Notes under the pieces: model-generated | What the model was told of the DNA's origin: nothing | The model's database searches: none | What the model saw: the letters and a program-made list of their open reading frames with translations, nothing else | Program-made: the position numbers and the translations under genes | Part shown: piece by piece, positions 48,683-57,592 of the stretch | Layout of the letters: every line of letters starts with the position of its first letter | How positions within the stretch are numbered: the stretch's first letter is position 1 | Assembly: GCF_000313755.1 (NCBI RefSeq) | Contig: NZ_AMZB01000116.1 | Location: forward strand, 60,267 to 124,266 | Direction: 5' to 3' | Length of the DNA stretch: 64,000 nt | DNA from: Pseudomonas nitroreducens TX1 | GTDB taxonomy: Bacteria; Pseudomonadota; Gammaproteobacteria; Pseudomonadales; Pseudomonadaceae

Positions 48683-51340
48683 TTAAGCGAGGCTCTTGCT
48701 GACCACTTCGTATACATCGCTGGACAGCTCGCCGGAGGCGAGGATGCGTTCCAGCTCGGCCTTCATCAGCGCTTGGCGCGCGGGCGCGTACTTGCGCCAG
48801 CGGGTCAGCGGGGTCAGCAGGCGCGAGGCGATCTGCGGATTCAGCGCGTTGAGGGTAATGATCTGGTCGGCCAGGAAGCGGTAGCCGGCGCCGTCCACAC
48901 GGTGGAAGTTCACCGCGTTCTGGTTGGCGAAGGCGCCGATCAGCGCGCGGATCTTGTTCGGGTTCTTCAGGGTGAAGGCCGGATGACTCATCAACGCCTG
49001 GACGCGCTCCAGCCCGCCCGGCAGGGTGCAGCCGGCCTGGACGCTGAACCACTGGTCCATCACCAGCGGGTCGTCCTGGAAGTAGTCGGCGAACATTGCC
49101 AGTGCCTCGGCCTTCTCGCTTTCGAAGGAAGAGTTGACCAACACGGCCAGCGCGGTCAGGCGCTCGGTCATGTTGTCACAATCCTTGTACTGCTCCTGGC
49201 AGGCGGCGAGCACCTCGGCCTTGCCGCTCTGCATGAGGTAGGACAGCGCGATGTTCTGCAGGCTGCGGCGGGCGATATGGGAAGCCTCGGCCACGTAGGC
49301 GGTCTCGCGGGACTGCTTGCGGTTGGCCTGGTAGCGCTCCCACAGTTGCTCGTGCAGCGCCGCGCCGATCTGCTGGCGGGCGAACTCGCGGGCGGCGTGG
49401 ATGGCGTCGACGTCCGCCACTTCGCTGATTTCGGTGAGATAGGCCTCGCTGGGCAGCGAGAGCATCTCGGCGACCATCGCCTGGTCGAGGCCGGTATCCA
49501 GCAGCAGGGTGCGGAAGGCGGTGATCAGGCGCTCATCCGGGACAAGCTTCTCGCCGCGCTGGTGCTGGCCGATCAGTTCCTGCAGGACCTGCACGGACAG
49601 TTGCTGGCCAGCTTCCCAGCGGTTGAAGCCATCCTCGTCGTGCTGCATGAGGAACATCAGCTGGTCGCGGTCGTAGGGGAAGCTCAGCTTCACCGGCGCG
49701 GAGAAACCACGCAACAGCGACGGCAGCGGCTTCTCGGCCAGACCGACGAAGGTGAAGGACTGCTCGGCCTGGTCCACGGTCAGCACGCGGTCGCTGCCGT
49801 GGGCGTGCTCTTCGCCCTGCAGGCGCAGCGACAAGGCGTTGCCCAGCTTGTCGATCAGGCCCATCTGCACCGGAATGACGAAAGGCTGCTTCTCGCTCTG
49901 TCCCGGCGTGGCCGGGCAGCTCTGGCGGAAGGTCAGGGTGTAGGTCTGCGCAGCAGCGTCGAAGCGCTCCTCCACCGCCAGGCGCGGGGTGCCGGACTGG
50001 CTGTACCAGCGCTTGAACTGGGTAAGGTCCACGCCGTTGGCGTCTTCCATGGCCTTGACGAAGTCGTCGCAGGTCACGGCCTGGCCGTCATGGCGCTCGA
50101 AGTACAGGTCGGTGCCCTTGCGGAAGCCTTCGGCGCCCAGCAGGGTGTGGATCATGCGGACCACTTCCGAGCCCTTCTCGTAGACGGTCAGGGTGTAGAA
50201 GTTGGAAATCTCGATGAAGGAATCCGGGCGCACCGGGTGCGCCATGGGGCCGGCATCCTCGGCGAACTGGTTGGTTCGCAGGAAGGCCACGTCCTCGACG
50301 CGCTTGACCGTGCGCGAGTTCATGTCGGCGGAGAACTCGCTGTCGCGGAACACGGTGAAGCCTTCCTTGAGCGACAGCTGGAACCAGTCGCGGCAGGTCA
50401 CGCGATTGCCCGACCAATTGTGGAAGTACTCATGGGCGACGACGCCTTCGACGCGCTGGTGCGCGGCGTCGGTGGCGGTCTCGGCCTTGGCCAGCACGCA
50501 GCTGGAGTTGAAGATGTTGAGACCCTTGTTCTCCATGGCGCCCATGTTGAAGTCGTTGACCGCGACGATCATGAAGATGTCCAGGTCGTACTCGCGGCCG
50601 TAGACCTTCTCGTCCCAGCGCATCGAGTTCTTCAGACTGTCCATGGCGTGCTGGACCTTGTCGATGTTCTCCGGCTCGACATAGATGCGCAGGGTGACTT
50701 CGCGCTCGCTCATGGTGGTGAACTGGTCTTCGACGCACCAGAGGTCGCCGGCGACCAGGGCGAACAGGTAGGCCGGCTTCTTGAACGGGTCCTGCCAGGT
50801 CGCCCAGTGCCGACCGCCCTCTTCCGAACCGCTGGCCACCGGGTTGCCGTTGGACAGGAGCACCGGGTACTGGTGCTGCTCGGCCGACAGCGTGGTGGTG
50901 AAGCTGCTCATCACGTCCGGGCGGTCGAGGTAGTAGGTGATCTTGCGGAAGCCTTCGGCCTCGCACTGGGTGCAGAACATCTTGCCGGACTTGTACAGGC
51001 CTTCCAGCGCGGTGTTGCTCTCGGGGTGGATGCGCACGGTGCTGTCGACGGTGAAGGACTTCGCGGTGGGCTGCAGGGTCAGGTGGTTCTCGTCCTGCTG
51101 GTACTGGCCAGCTTCGAGAGGCTGGTCGTCCAGCGCCAGCGACAGCAGCTCCAGCTGCTGGCCGTCGAGCACCAGCGGCGGCAGGCCGTCGCCGCGCTCC
51201 GGGTTGCGGCGCATCACCAGCTGGGCATGGACGAGGGTGTGGTCCTCGTACAGCTCGAAGGTCAGGTTGGTCTCGTCGATCAGGTACTCGGGTGCCTGAT
51301 AATCCTTGAGGTAGATGACTTTCGGTTGCTCGGTACGCAT
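48683..51340 (-). CDS. pepN: Aminopeptidase N (M1 family)
   Basis: This 885-residue zinc peptidase has GAMENKG (~267-273) and HEYFHNWSGNR (HExxH, ~303-307), with the third zinc ligand Glu ~326 (LKEG). The later Tyr region and a long C-terminal helical domain of the E. coli PepN type are present. It removes N-terminal residues from peptides in the cytoplasm. It has no signal peptide. Confidence 0.96.
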   Translation of the reverse strand: MRTEQPKVIYLKDYQAPEYLIDETNLTFELYEDHTLVHAQLVMRRNPERGDGLPPLVLDGQQLELLSLALDDQPLEAGQYQQDENHLTLQPTAKSFTVDSTVRIHPESNTALEGLYKSGKMFCTQCEAEGFRKITYYLDRPDVMSSFTTTLSAEQHQYPVLLSNGNPVASGSEEGGRHWATWQDPFKKPAYLFALVAGDLWCVEDQFTTMSEREVTLRIYVEPENIDKVQHAMDSLKNSMRWDEKVYGREYDLDIFMIVAVNDFNMGAMENKGLNIFNSSCVLAKAETATDAAHQRVEGVVAHEYFHNWSGNRVTCRDWFQLSLKEGFTVFRDSEFSADMNSRTVKRVEDVAFLRTNQFAEDAGPMAHPVRPDSFIEISNFYTLTVYEKGSEVVRMIHTLLGAEGFRKGTDLYFERHDGQAVTCDDFVKAMEDANGVDLTQFKRWYSQSGTPRLAVEERFDAAAQTYTLTFRQSCPATPGQSEKQPFVIPVQMGLIDKLGNALSLRLQGEEHAHGSDRVLTVDQAEQSFTFVGLAEKPLPSLLRGFSAPVKLSFPYDRDQLMFLMQHDEDGFNRWEAGQQLSVQVLQELIGQHQRGEKLVPDERLITAFRTLLLDTGLDQAMVAEMLSLPSEAYLTEISEVADVDAIHAAREFARQQIGAALHEQLWERYQANRKQSRETAYVAEASHIARRSLQNIALSYLMQSGKAEVLAACQEQYKDCDNMTERLTALAVLVNSSFESEKAEALAMFADYFQDDPLVMDQWFSVQAGCTLPGGLERVQALMSHPAFTLKNPNKIRALIGAFANQNAVNFHRVDGAGYRFLADQIITLNALNPQIASRLLTPLTRWRKYAPARQALMKAELERILASGELSSDVYEVVSKSLA

Positions 51341-51429
51341 GGCTTTTGGCCCCTTGGAAGGCGGCAGGCGGGATGGGCCGGCCGGAGGAATACTTGACTC
51401 TAGCGATTGGGAACGGCGCGGGCGAGTCG

Positions 51430-51457
51430 GGAACGCATCTATCCCTAGATGCGTTCC
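51430..51457. other. Perfect hairpin between DUF2797 gene and pepN
   Basis: GGAACGCATCTA (51430-51441), tccc, TAGATGCGTTCC (51446-51457) gives a perfect 12 bp stem. No T-run follows on the minus strand, so it is not a standard terminator. It lies about 90-117 bp upstream of the pepN start. Confidence 0.65.
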
Positions 51458-51485
51458 TCGTGCCGGAAATTCAATGCAGGTTCGA

Positions 51486-52313
51486 TCAGGCGCTGATGGC
51501 CAGCTGGTACGCGGTGAACTTGCGCACGTTGATCACGCCGGTATCGAAGATCAGGTACTGGCCCTTGATGCCCTGCAGGGTACCCTCGACCACCGGCGTC
51601 TTGTCCAGATCGAAGCTGGTGATCTTGGGCAGGTACGCCTCCACCGGATAGCTGATCTCGATGGGCTGCATGTCCATCACCGGCTGGATCGCCTGCAGGC
51701 CGAAGCGCTGTTGCAGGGCGACGATGCCTTCGGCACAGGCGTCGAAGATCCGTTCGCGGATGGCGATCAGGTCCAGCGGCTCGGCCTCGCCCTTGAGCAG
51801 TGCGCGCCAGTTGGTGCGGTCGGCGACCTGGCTGCGCAGCAGGTCCTCGACGAAGCCGGATTGCTGGCGGGTCGCCACGCGCATGATCGGCAGCGCCTGG
51901 CGTGCGCCCTGGTCGATCCAGCGGGTCGGCACCTGGGTGGCGCGGGTAATGCCCACCTTCACGCCCGAGGAGTTGGCCAGGTAGACCACGTGGTCGGTCA
52001 TGCAGAAGCGCTCACCCCATTCGGGGTCGCGGCAGGAGCCTTCCTCGAAGTGGCACTTCTCCGGGCTCATGATGCAACTGTCGCATTGCGCCAGCTTGGT
52101 GAAGCACGGGTAGCAATAGCCCTGGGCGAAGCTCTTCTTCGTCTTGCGCGAGCAATGGCTGCAGAAGATCTCGCCCAGGTATTCCAGGCGCACCGTCCTG
52201 CCGATCAGCGGGTTGACCGGGACCTGCGTATCACCCAGGCGGAAGGCGTATTGCACGGGGCTTTCCAGGCGCGCCGACATCTTGTCCAGGGCGCCGCGTC
52301 CAAGTTCCTGCAT
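51486..52313 (-). CDS. DUF2797 protein: Cys-rich zinc region plus GIY-YIG-like segment
   Basis: This 275-residue protein has a central Cys/His-rich region, FCSHCSRKTKKSF...YCYPCFTKLAQCDSCIMSPEKCHFEEGSCRDP, likely to bind two or more zinc ions. It is followed by HVVYLANSSGVKVGITRATQVPTRWIDQGA. VYLA-N(n)-KVGIT-N(n)-R is reminiscent of the GIY-YIG nuclease core. The family's function is unknown to me. The start at 52313 overlaps the stop of the DUF1315 gene by one base (TGATG), showing translational coupling. Confidence 0.85.
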   Translation of the reverse strand: MQELGRGALDKMSARLESPVQYAFRLGDTQVPVNPLIGRTVRLEYLGEIFCSHCSRKTKKSFAQGYCYPCFTKLAQCDSCIMSPEKCHFEEGSCRDPEWGERFCMTDHVVYLANSSGVKVGITRATQVPTRWIDQGARQALPIMRVATRQQSGFVEDLLRSQVADRTNWRALLKGEAEPLDLIAIRERIFDACAEGIVALQQRFGLQAIQPVMDMQPIEISYPVEAYLPKITSFDLDKTPVVEGTLQGIKGQYLIFDTGVINVRKFTAYQLAISA

Positions 52314-52573
52314 CAGTGCAGCGAATTGGAGGAGAAGAGGATGTTCGGGATCGGCTCGGCGTGGGACTCGCAAGCCTGCGGGCCCATGTAGCCGGTGCGC
52401 TGGTCCTCGGGAAGGTTGTCCATCTCCCAGGCGATCATGGCCTGCAGGGTCAGCTCCTTCTGTTCCTGGGACAGCTTGCGACCATCGGGCCATTTTCCGA
52501 TTTCCACGGCCAGCTTGAGGCTCTCGTAGATTTCGGGGGTGATGTTCTGGATCATTTCGGCGAAGGACGACAT
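52313..52573 (-). CDS. DUF1315-family (YeaC-like) small protein
   Basis: This 86-residue protein (MSSFAEMIQNITPEIYESLKLAVEIGKWPDGRKLS...QKELTLQAMIAWE) clearly belongs to DUF1315. AGGAG with 8-base spacing supports ATG 52573; the open frame continues upstream without a site. Its function is unknown. It is paired with DUF2797 as elsewhere in Pseudomonas. Confidence 0.88.
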   Translation of the reverse strand: MSSFAEMIQNITPEIYESLKLAVEIGKWPDGRKLSQEQKELTLQAMIAWEMDNLPEDQRTGYMGPQACESHAEPIPNILFSSNSLH

Positions 52574-52701
52574 GGGCCGGCTCCTGCAGGGGAAAAACGA
52601 AGCCGGCATTCTACCGGGCGAACGCCCGGCGCGCACGAACGCCGGTCAATCGGTTGCAATGATGTCTCGGGCTATTGGCTGGAAGGCTCGGCGCGAAGCC
52701 T

Positions 52702-52833
52702 GCCCCTCTCCCCCGCCCTGGCTACGCGCCCCGCTCCGAAGGGAGAGGGAGCCGATTGTGCCAACTGACGCCATGGTTTCCTCCTGCGCCGAACCAGTCC
52801 CCTCTCCCTTCAGGGAGAGGGTTAGGGAGAGGG
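52702..52833. repeat. Second inverted pair of CCCTCTCCC repeats
   Basis: A diverged unit at 52702-52750 (CCCTCTCCC ... GGGAGAGGGA) and a well-kept unit at 52799-52833 (CCCTCTCCCTTCAGGGAGAG then GGTTAGGGAGAGGG) flank about 48 bp. The second unit is nearly identical to 40851-40886. The region lies between the DUF1315 gene and the rhomboid gene. Confidence 0.75.
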
Positions 52834-52867
52834 CAGACCTCCGCGCAGGACTTCACGCAGAAGCGCG

Positions 52868-53734
52868 TCAGGCCACGCGACGCCGCGCCAGCCACCCACC
52901 GACCAGGCCGCTCAGGCAACCCGCCACCAGCCCGCCCACATGGGCACCGTTGGCGATAGAGCCGAAGCCGAGCAGGTCGATCACGCCCGACAGGCACACC
53001 AGCAGCCAGATCAGCATCATCCCCACCACGCCCTTGGGCAGGTGGTAGGCCGGCGTCGGCGCTATTCGCTGGAAGATCCAGCAATGGCCCAGCAAGCCGT
53101 AGAGCACGCCGGACAGGCCGCCGAACAGGCTCGGCCCGCTCCAGCTGTACTGCACCAGGTTCGACACCAGGCCGAAGCCCAGGCTCAGCCCCAGCAGCAT
53201 CCAGGCGCCCTGGCGATACTCGATGCGCCGGCCGAGCTCCCAATACCACATGGCGTTCATCGCCAAGTGCAGCCAGCCGAAGTGGATCAGCATGGGCGTG
53301 AACAGGCGCCACCATTGCCCCTGCGCCAGCGTGTCGGACAGCGGCTGGAACAGCGCGCGGTCCTCGCCGACCATCTGGAAATCCTGGAAGGTGAACCAGC
53401 GCAGCGTCTCCGGGGAGGTGCCCAGCAGGGTGATGGCGGCCACCACGAAGGTCACCAGCAGCACCGCCGCGGTCATCCGGCTCATCTTCAACTGCTGGAC
53501 GAAGCCCGGCCCCCGGCGCTGCGGCTCGGCCTGCAGGGTGAACTGCGGATCGCCCTGCGGATAACGCTCATAGAGCGTGCGAACCTGCTCCGCCAGTTGC
53601 GCGTTGGGCACCCAGAGCACCTGCTCGCCGGACTCCTCGCTGACCCGGAACGGCACGTTCAGCCGCTGCAGCAGGGTGACGAACTGCCCCAGGTCGACTG
53701 CCGCCGGCAACCGCATCGCTTCGATCGCGCTCAC
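52868..53734 (-). CDS. glpG: Rhomboid intramembrane serine protease (GlpG type)
   Basis: This 288-residue protein has an N-terminal cytoplasmic domain (FVTLLQRLNVPFRVSEESGEQVLWV...) like that of GlpG, then six TMs. Catalytic features are HFGWLHLAMNAMWYWELG (TM2 His/Asn), GLSGVLYGLLG (Ser in TM4) and AHVGGLVAG (His in TM6). GTG 53734 is the chosen start because it overlaps the upstream stop codon (GTGA), making a translationally coupled chain nadK - phosphatase - rhomboid. The family cleaves substrates within the membrane. Confidence 0.92.
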   Translation of the reverse strand: MSAIEAMRLPAAVDLGQFVTLLQRLNVPFRVSEESGEQVLWVPNAQLAEQVRTLYERYPQGDPQFTLQAEPQRRGPGFVQQLKMSRMTAAVLLVTFVVAAITLLGTSPETLRWFTFQDFQMVGEDRALFQPLSDTLAQGQWWRLFTPMLIHFGWLHLAMNAMWYWELGRRIEYRQGAWMLLGLSLGFGLVSNLVQYSWSGPSLFGGLSGVLYGLLGHCWIFQRIAPTPAYHLPKGVVGMMLIWLLVCLSGVIDLLGFGSIANGAHVGGLVAGCLSGLVGGWLARRRVA

Positions 53735-54714
53735 TCGTCGCCCTCCGGACGCTTCACATCCACCCACACGAACTTGTTGCGGTCCAACCGCGTTTCATCG
53801 TCCAGCCGATAGGCCACGAGCTTGCCGTACATCACCGCGCTGTAGTCCAGGCAGGCGAGGTTCGGGCGGATCGGCGCCGGGGTGCCACGCCGCCAGTAGT
53901 GGCCGACGAACAGCAGCGGCTCGTCGGCGCCGTAGGTCAGCAGGCGCGATTTCTGCTCCTCGCTCAGCCGCTCGCTGGCGACCTCGTCGGGCAGCGCGTC
54001 GGGCTGGAACACGATGTCGCCGTAGGTCTCCGGCGCGCGGTCCTCTTCCCAGAACTTGGTGCGGAAAAAGGCACGGGTAAAACCGTCGCTGCCGGTCAGT
54101 GTCAGGCCATTGGGCAAGCGCATATCGGTGCCGCGCAGCAGGCGGTCGCAGGCCTGCTGGGCAAAGCTGCCCGGCTCGGCGGTAGCCATGAGGAAGGCTT
54201 CATCGATGCGCCCCTCGGGGAACTGCTGGCGCAGCGCGTCGATCACGTCGTGGTCCCAGCAGGCGTGGACCATGCGGAAGCGCCCGGCGTCGAGGAACAG
54301 CGGCATTTCCTGGAACCAGCCGAGGAAATCGCGCCAGTCTGCCGGGTGGCCTTCGAACTGATCCAGGGTTTCCTTGATCAACCGGGCATGGCGCGGCGTG
54401 TGCTCGCGGACGTACTGGCGGCCGCTGCCCGGCGCGGCGGGCGTGGACCAGCCGAGGGCGTTGAATTCATGGTTGCCCATGATGCACAGCGCCTCGCCGG
54501 CGGCAACCATGTCATGCACACGGTGCAGTGCCTCGCGGATACGTGGGCCACGGTCGATGAGATCACCCAGGAACAGCGCCTGGCGCCGCGCATGCCGCCA
54601 AACGCCGCCCTGCAGCCGGTAGCCCAGGCGCTCCAGCAGGCGGTCGAGGGTGTGCGCGCAGCCGTGGATGTCGCCGATCAGGTCGTAGCCGCGTGCGGGG
54701 TCGAGTTCCATCAC
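53731..54714 (-). CDS. Calcineurin-like metallophosphoesterase (ApaH/PrpE-like)
   Basis: This 327-residue enzyme has the phosphoesterase motifs YDLIGDIHGC, LFLGDLIDRGP, IMGNHEFNALGW, and later His residues in MVHACWDHD and LLFVGHYW. It resembles diadenosine tetraphosphatase/PrpE enzymes but is longer than ApaH, so the substrate is not certain. The ATG overlaps the nadK stop (ATGA). Confidence 0.88.
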   Translation of the reverse strand: MMELDPARGYDLIGDIHGCAHTLDRLLERLGYRLQGGVWRHARRQALFLGDLIDRGPRIREALHRVHDMVAAGEALCIMGNHEFNALGWSTPAAPGSGRQYVREHTPRHARLIKETLDQFEGHPADWRDFLGWFQEMPLFLDAGRFRMVHACWDHDVIDALRQQFPEGRIDEAFLMATAEPGSFAQQACDRLLRGTDMRLPNGLTLTGSDGFTRAFFRTKFWEEDRAPETYGDIVFQPDALPDEVASERLSEEQKSRLLTYGADEPLLFVGHYWRRGTPAPIRPNLACLDYSAVMYGKLVAYRLDDETRLDRNKFVWVDVKRPEGDE

Positions 54715-55598
54715 TCGCTGCTCCCGAGGCGGCTGCCCCAGCCCAGCTTGGTCCGGCAGACCTCGTAGTAGTTGTGGTCGATGGGGTGGATCAGGCGCAG
54801 CTTCTGCGGCTTCTTGCTCACCGTGACGGTATCGCCCGGCGCACAGGTGAAGTGGTTCTGGCCATCGCAGGAGACCTGCGGATAGATCTGCATGTTCGGC
54901 GAGACGACAATCTTCAGCTCGCTGTTGCCGTCGACCACGATGGGCCGGCTGGAGAGCATATGCGGGTACATCGGCACGACCACGATGGCGTCCAGCTTGG
55001 GATGCATGATCGGTCCGCCGGCGGACAGCGCGTAGGCGGTGGAGCCGGTCGGGGTGGCGACGATCAGGCCGTCGGCCTTCTGGCTGCAGACGAACTGGCC
55101 GTCGATATACAGCTCGAACTCGATCATCCGGGTGGACTTGCCGGGGTGCAGCACCACGTCGTTCAGCGCGTCGCCCTGGCCGATGGATTCGCCGTGGCGG
55201 CGTACCAGGGCATCGAGCAGGAAGCGGCTTTCGACTATGTACTGCCCGCCGAGCACCTCGGCGACCTTGGTCTCCAGTTCGTCAGGGCGGATATCGGTCA
55301 GGAAGCCCAGACTGCCGCGGTTGATCCCCAGCACCGGCACCTTGTGCCGCGCCAGTGCGCGCGCAGCGCCAAGCATGCTGCCGTCGCCGCCGACCACGAT
55401 CACCAGGTCGCATATCTCGCCCATGATCTTTCGCGAGCAGGTCTGCAGGCCGTGGCCCGGCAGGACCTCGGCGATGGTGTCCTCGAGGATCACGTGGAGG
55501 TGGCGTTCGGTGAGGAATTTCTTCAGCCGACGGATGGTTTCCAGGACCTGGGTGCTGCCCAGGCGGCCGATGATGCCGATATTGCGAAAGGGTTCCAT
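54711..55598 (-). CDS. nadK: NAD kinase
   Basis: This 295-residue enzyme has GGDGSMLGAAR (~70-80, with the catalytic Asp), the NE/D region VLHPGKSTRMIEFELYIDG, and the conserved SADGLIVATPTGSTAYALSAGGPI-type stretch (here KADGLIVATPTGS...). It phosphorylates NAD to NADP. It is first of three coupled genes with the phosphatase and rhomboid, an order I recall in P. aeruginosa. Confidence 0.95.
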   Translation of the reverse strand: MEPFRNIGIIGRLGSTQVLETIRRLKKFLTERHLHVILEDTIAEVLPGHGLQTCSRKIMGEICDLVIVVGGDGSMLGAARALARHKVPVLGINRGSLGFLTDIRPDELETKVAEVLGGQYIVESRFLLDALVRRHGESIGQGDALNDVVLHPGKSTRMIEFELYIDGQFVCSQKADGLIVATPTGSTAYALSAGGPIMHPKLDAIVVVPMYPHMLSSRPIVVDGNSELKIVVSPNMQIYPQVSCDGQNHFTCAPGDTVTVSKKPQKLRLIHPIDHNYYEVCRTKLGWGSRLGSSE

Positions 55599-55711
55599 GG
55601 GACTCCGGACGGCGTTGCGGGTGCTCGAATGGCGGAATTATGGGCGAAAGGCGGAAGCAGCGGCAAACCGCAGCGTGGTCGGAGCGGGTGTGCAGCGGCT
55701 AGGCTTGGGGC

Positions 55712-56650
55712 ATGACCGACTTTACCGCCCTGCTCGACGAGCTGCTGATCGACCTGCGCCAACCGCAGGTCCGCGACCTCGCCTGGACGCTGCTCTCCCC
55801 GCCCCTGCTGCAACCTGGCAGCCCCGCGCTGCGCCACCCGCTGACGGCCAGCCGCTGGTACGCGCAGCCTTCGCTGCTGGCCGATTGGCTGCGCGCCCAG
55901 GAAGGTTCGCCGGACGAGTTGCTGGGGCAACTGGAATCAGCGCCGCACCAGCGTCTGGGGCGCTATTACGAGCGTCTCTGGCAGTACGCCCTGGAGCGTG
56001 CGCCGGACCTGCGGCTGCTGGCCGCCAACCTGCCGGTGCGCAACAACGGCCAGACGCTCGGGGAGCTGGACCTGCTGCTGGAAGACAGCGACGGCCTGCA
56101 TCACCTGGAGCTGGCCATCAAGCTCTACCTCGGCCCCTGCGATGACGGCCCCGACTCCTGGCTCGGGCCGGGCGCCGAGGACCATCTGCTGCGCAAGATC
56201 GAACACTTCTACCAGCACCAGTTGCCACTTTCCTCCACCGCCCAAGGGCTGGCCGTGGTGCGCGAGTACAGCGACGCCGAACCTTCACCCGGCCTCTGGC
56301 TCGGCGGCTACCTGTTCTACTCCTGGCCGACGCCCTGCCCGCCGCCTGCGGGGGCCAGCGATAACCACCAGTGCGGCCGCTGGCTGCATCGACGCGCCTG
56401 GCCCGCCTACCAGGCGCAGCATCCGCACGGCTGGCAGGCCCTGTCGCGCAAGGGCTGGCTTTCCCCGGCCGCCGAAGACGAAAGCTGGAGCGCGGAGCGC
56501 TTTGCCACCTGGCTGGCAGAACTGCCGGAAGACGGCTTCCCGCAGATGCTGGTACGGATGGAGTTGCACCGAGGGCGTTGGCGGGAGCAGGAGCGCCTGT
56601 TCCTGGTGGGCGACCGCTGGCCGCGGGTGCACAGCGGCTATTCGCGCTGA
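55712..56650 (+). CDS. DUF1853-family protein
   Basis: This 312-residue protein matches the DUF1853 pattern: RVRDLAWTLLSPPLL-type N-terminus (here QVRDLAWTLLSPPLL), LGRYYERLWQYAL, GQTLGELDLLLED...HLELAIKLYLG, and DSWLGPGAEDHLLRKIEHFYQHQL. The E-L-D...H-L-E-L-A-x-K-x-Y order resembles the catalytic arrangement of restriction-like (PD-(D/E)xK) nuclease folds; this is my inference. It is divergent from nadK and overlaps the next convergent gene by 13 bp. Confidence 0.85.
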   Translation: MTDFTALLDELLIDLRQPQVRDLAWTLLSPPLLQPGSPALRHPLTASRWYAQPSLLADWLRAQEGSPDELLGQLESAPHQRLGRYYERLWQYALERAPDLRLLAANLPVRNNGQTLGELDLLLEDSDGLHHLELAIKLYLGPCDDGPDSWLGPGAEDHLLRKIEHFYQHQLPLSSTAQGLAVVREYSDAEPSPGLWLGGYLFYSWPTPCPPPAGASDNHQCGRWLHRRAWPAYQAQHPHGWQALSRKGWLSPAAEDESWSAERFATWLAELPEDGFPQMLVRMELHRGRWREQERLFLVGDRWPRVHSGYSR

Positions 56651-57582
56651 GCGGCCAGGGTCTGCAGTTTCTCGTCCAGCGCCCGCCGCCCCTGCAGACC
56701 GCCACTGTGGATAGCGACGATGCGAGTGCCGCGCGCAATGCGCCCCGCGGCGACTTCGTCGTGCAGCGCCAGCAGCAGCTTGCCGGTGTACAGCGGCTCC
56801 AGCGGCACGCCGCACTCCGCTTCGGTCGCGAGGAGGAAGCGCGCCAGCGTCGCGTCGACCTGCGCAAAACCGCCACGGCTGGCATCCAGCAGGCGGTAGC
56901 CGGTATCGCTTGCGCCGCCTGCCCTCAACAGCTCGGGCACCTGCGTTTCGACACCGTGCCCAGGCGGCACTGCCATGGCACCGACCACCGGATGTGCGCC
57001 ACCCTCGCCGAGCACCAGGCCGGCCAGAGTCGTACCGGTGCCGCAGGCTACCCAGAGCTGCTGATAGTCGTCCCACCCCAGAATGCCGAGCTGCTCGCGA
57101 ATCTGCGCAACCAGCAGCGAGCAACCTTGCGCACCGGCAAGCCCGCCACCGCCCTCGCCTACCGCCAGCAACTGGGGATAGCGCTGGCGCCAGGGCGTCC
57201 AGAAATCCGCTTCGTGGCGCCGACGATAGCCGCCATAGCCAAGCCAGTGGAGCTGCATGCCGAGCTGGCGCAGGTCTGCCACCGTGGGATTGTCCTGCTC
57301 GTCGCCGCGCAGCAAGCCGACGGTCTCGAAACCGAACCGCGCGCCGGCGGCTGCTACCGCATGCAGGTGATTGGAATGGGCGCCACCCAGGGTCATCACC
57401 CCGCTCAAGCCAAGGTCGGCGGCCTGCTGGAGATAGGGCGCCAGCTTGAACCACTTGTTGCCGGAGACCAGCTCATCCACGAGGTCCAGGCGCAACATCG
57501 CCAGCTCGACGCCGGCGCGATCGAGCCAATGCAGGTGGACAGGTTGCAGGGGGGCTTCGGGGCGCCAGTCGGGAAACTCCAA
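56638..57582 (-). CDS. PLP-dependent ACC deaminase / D-cysteine desulfhydrase family enzyme
   Basis: This is a 314-residue fold-type II PLP enzyme. The PLP Lys is in ELVSGNKWFKL, GGAHSNHLHAVAAAG binds the cofactor ring, and ACGTGTTLAGL is the phosphate loop. This family holds D-cysteine desulfhydrase and 1-aminocyclopropane-1-carboxylate deaminase; the first is more common in such housekeeping positions. I set the start at TTG 57582 (LEFPDWRPEAPLQP) by homology and GGGG upstream; it lies 10 bp after the stop of the coiled-coil gene. Longer starts would run into that gene in another frame. Confidence 0.85.
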   Translation of the reverse strand: MEFPDWRPEAPLQPVHLHWLDRAGVELAMLRLDLVDELVSGNKWFKLAPYLQQAADLGLSGVMTLGGAHSNHLHAVAAAGARFGFETVGLLRGDEQDNPTVADLRQLGMQLHWLGYGGYRRRHEADFWTPWRQRYPQLLAVGEGGGGLAGAQGCSLLVAQIREQLGILGWDDYQQLWVACGTGTTLAGLVLGEGGAHPVVGAMAVPPGHGVETQVPELLRAGGASDTGYRLLDASRGGFAQVDATLARFLLATEAECGVPLEPLYTGKLLLALHDEVAAGRIARGTRIVAIHSGGLQGRRALDEKLQTLAAQRE

Positions 57583-57592
57583 GGCGCCCCGG

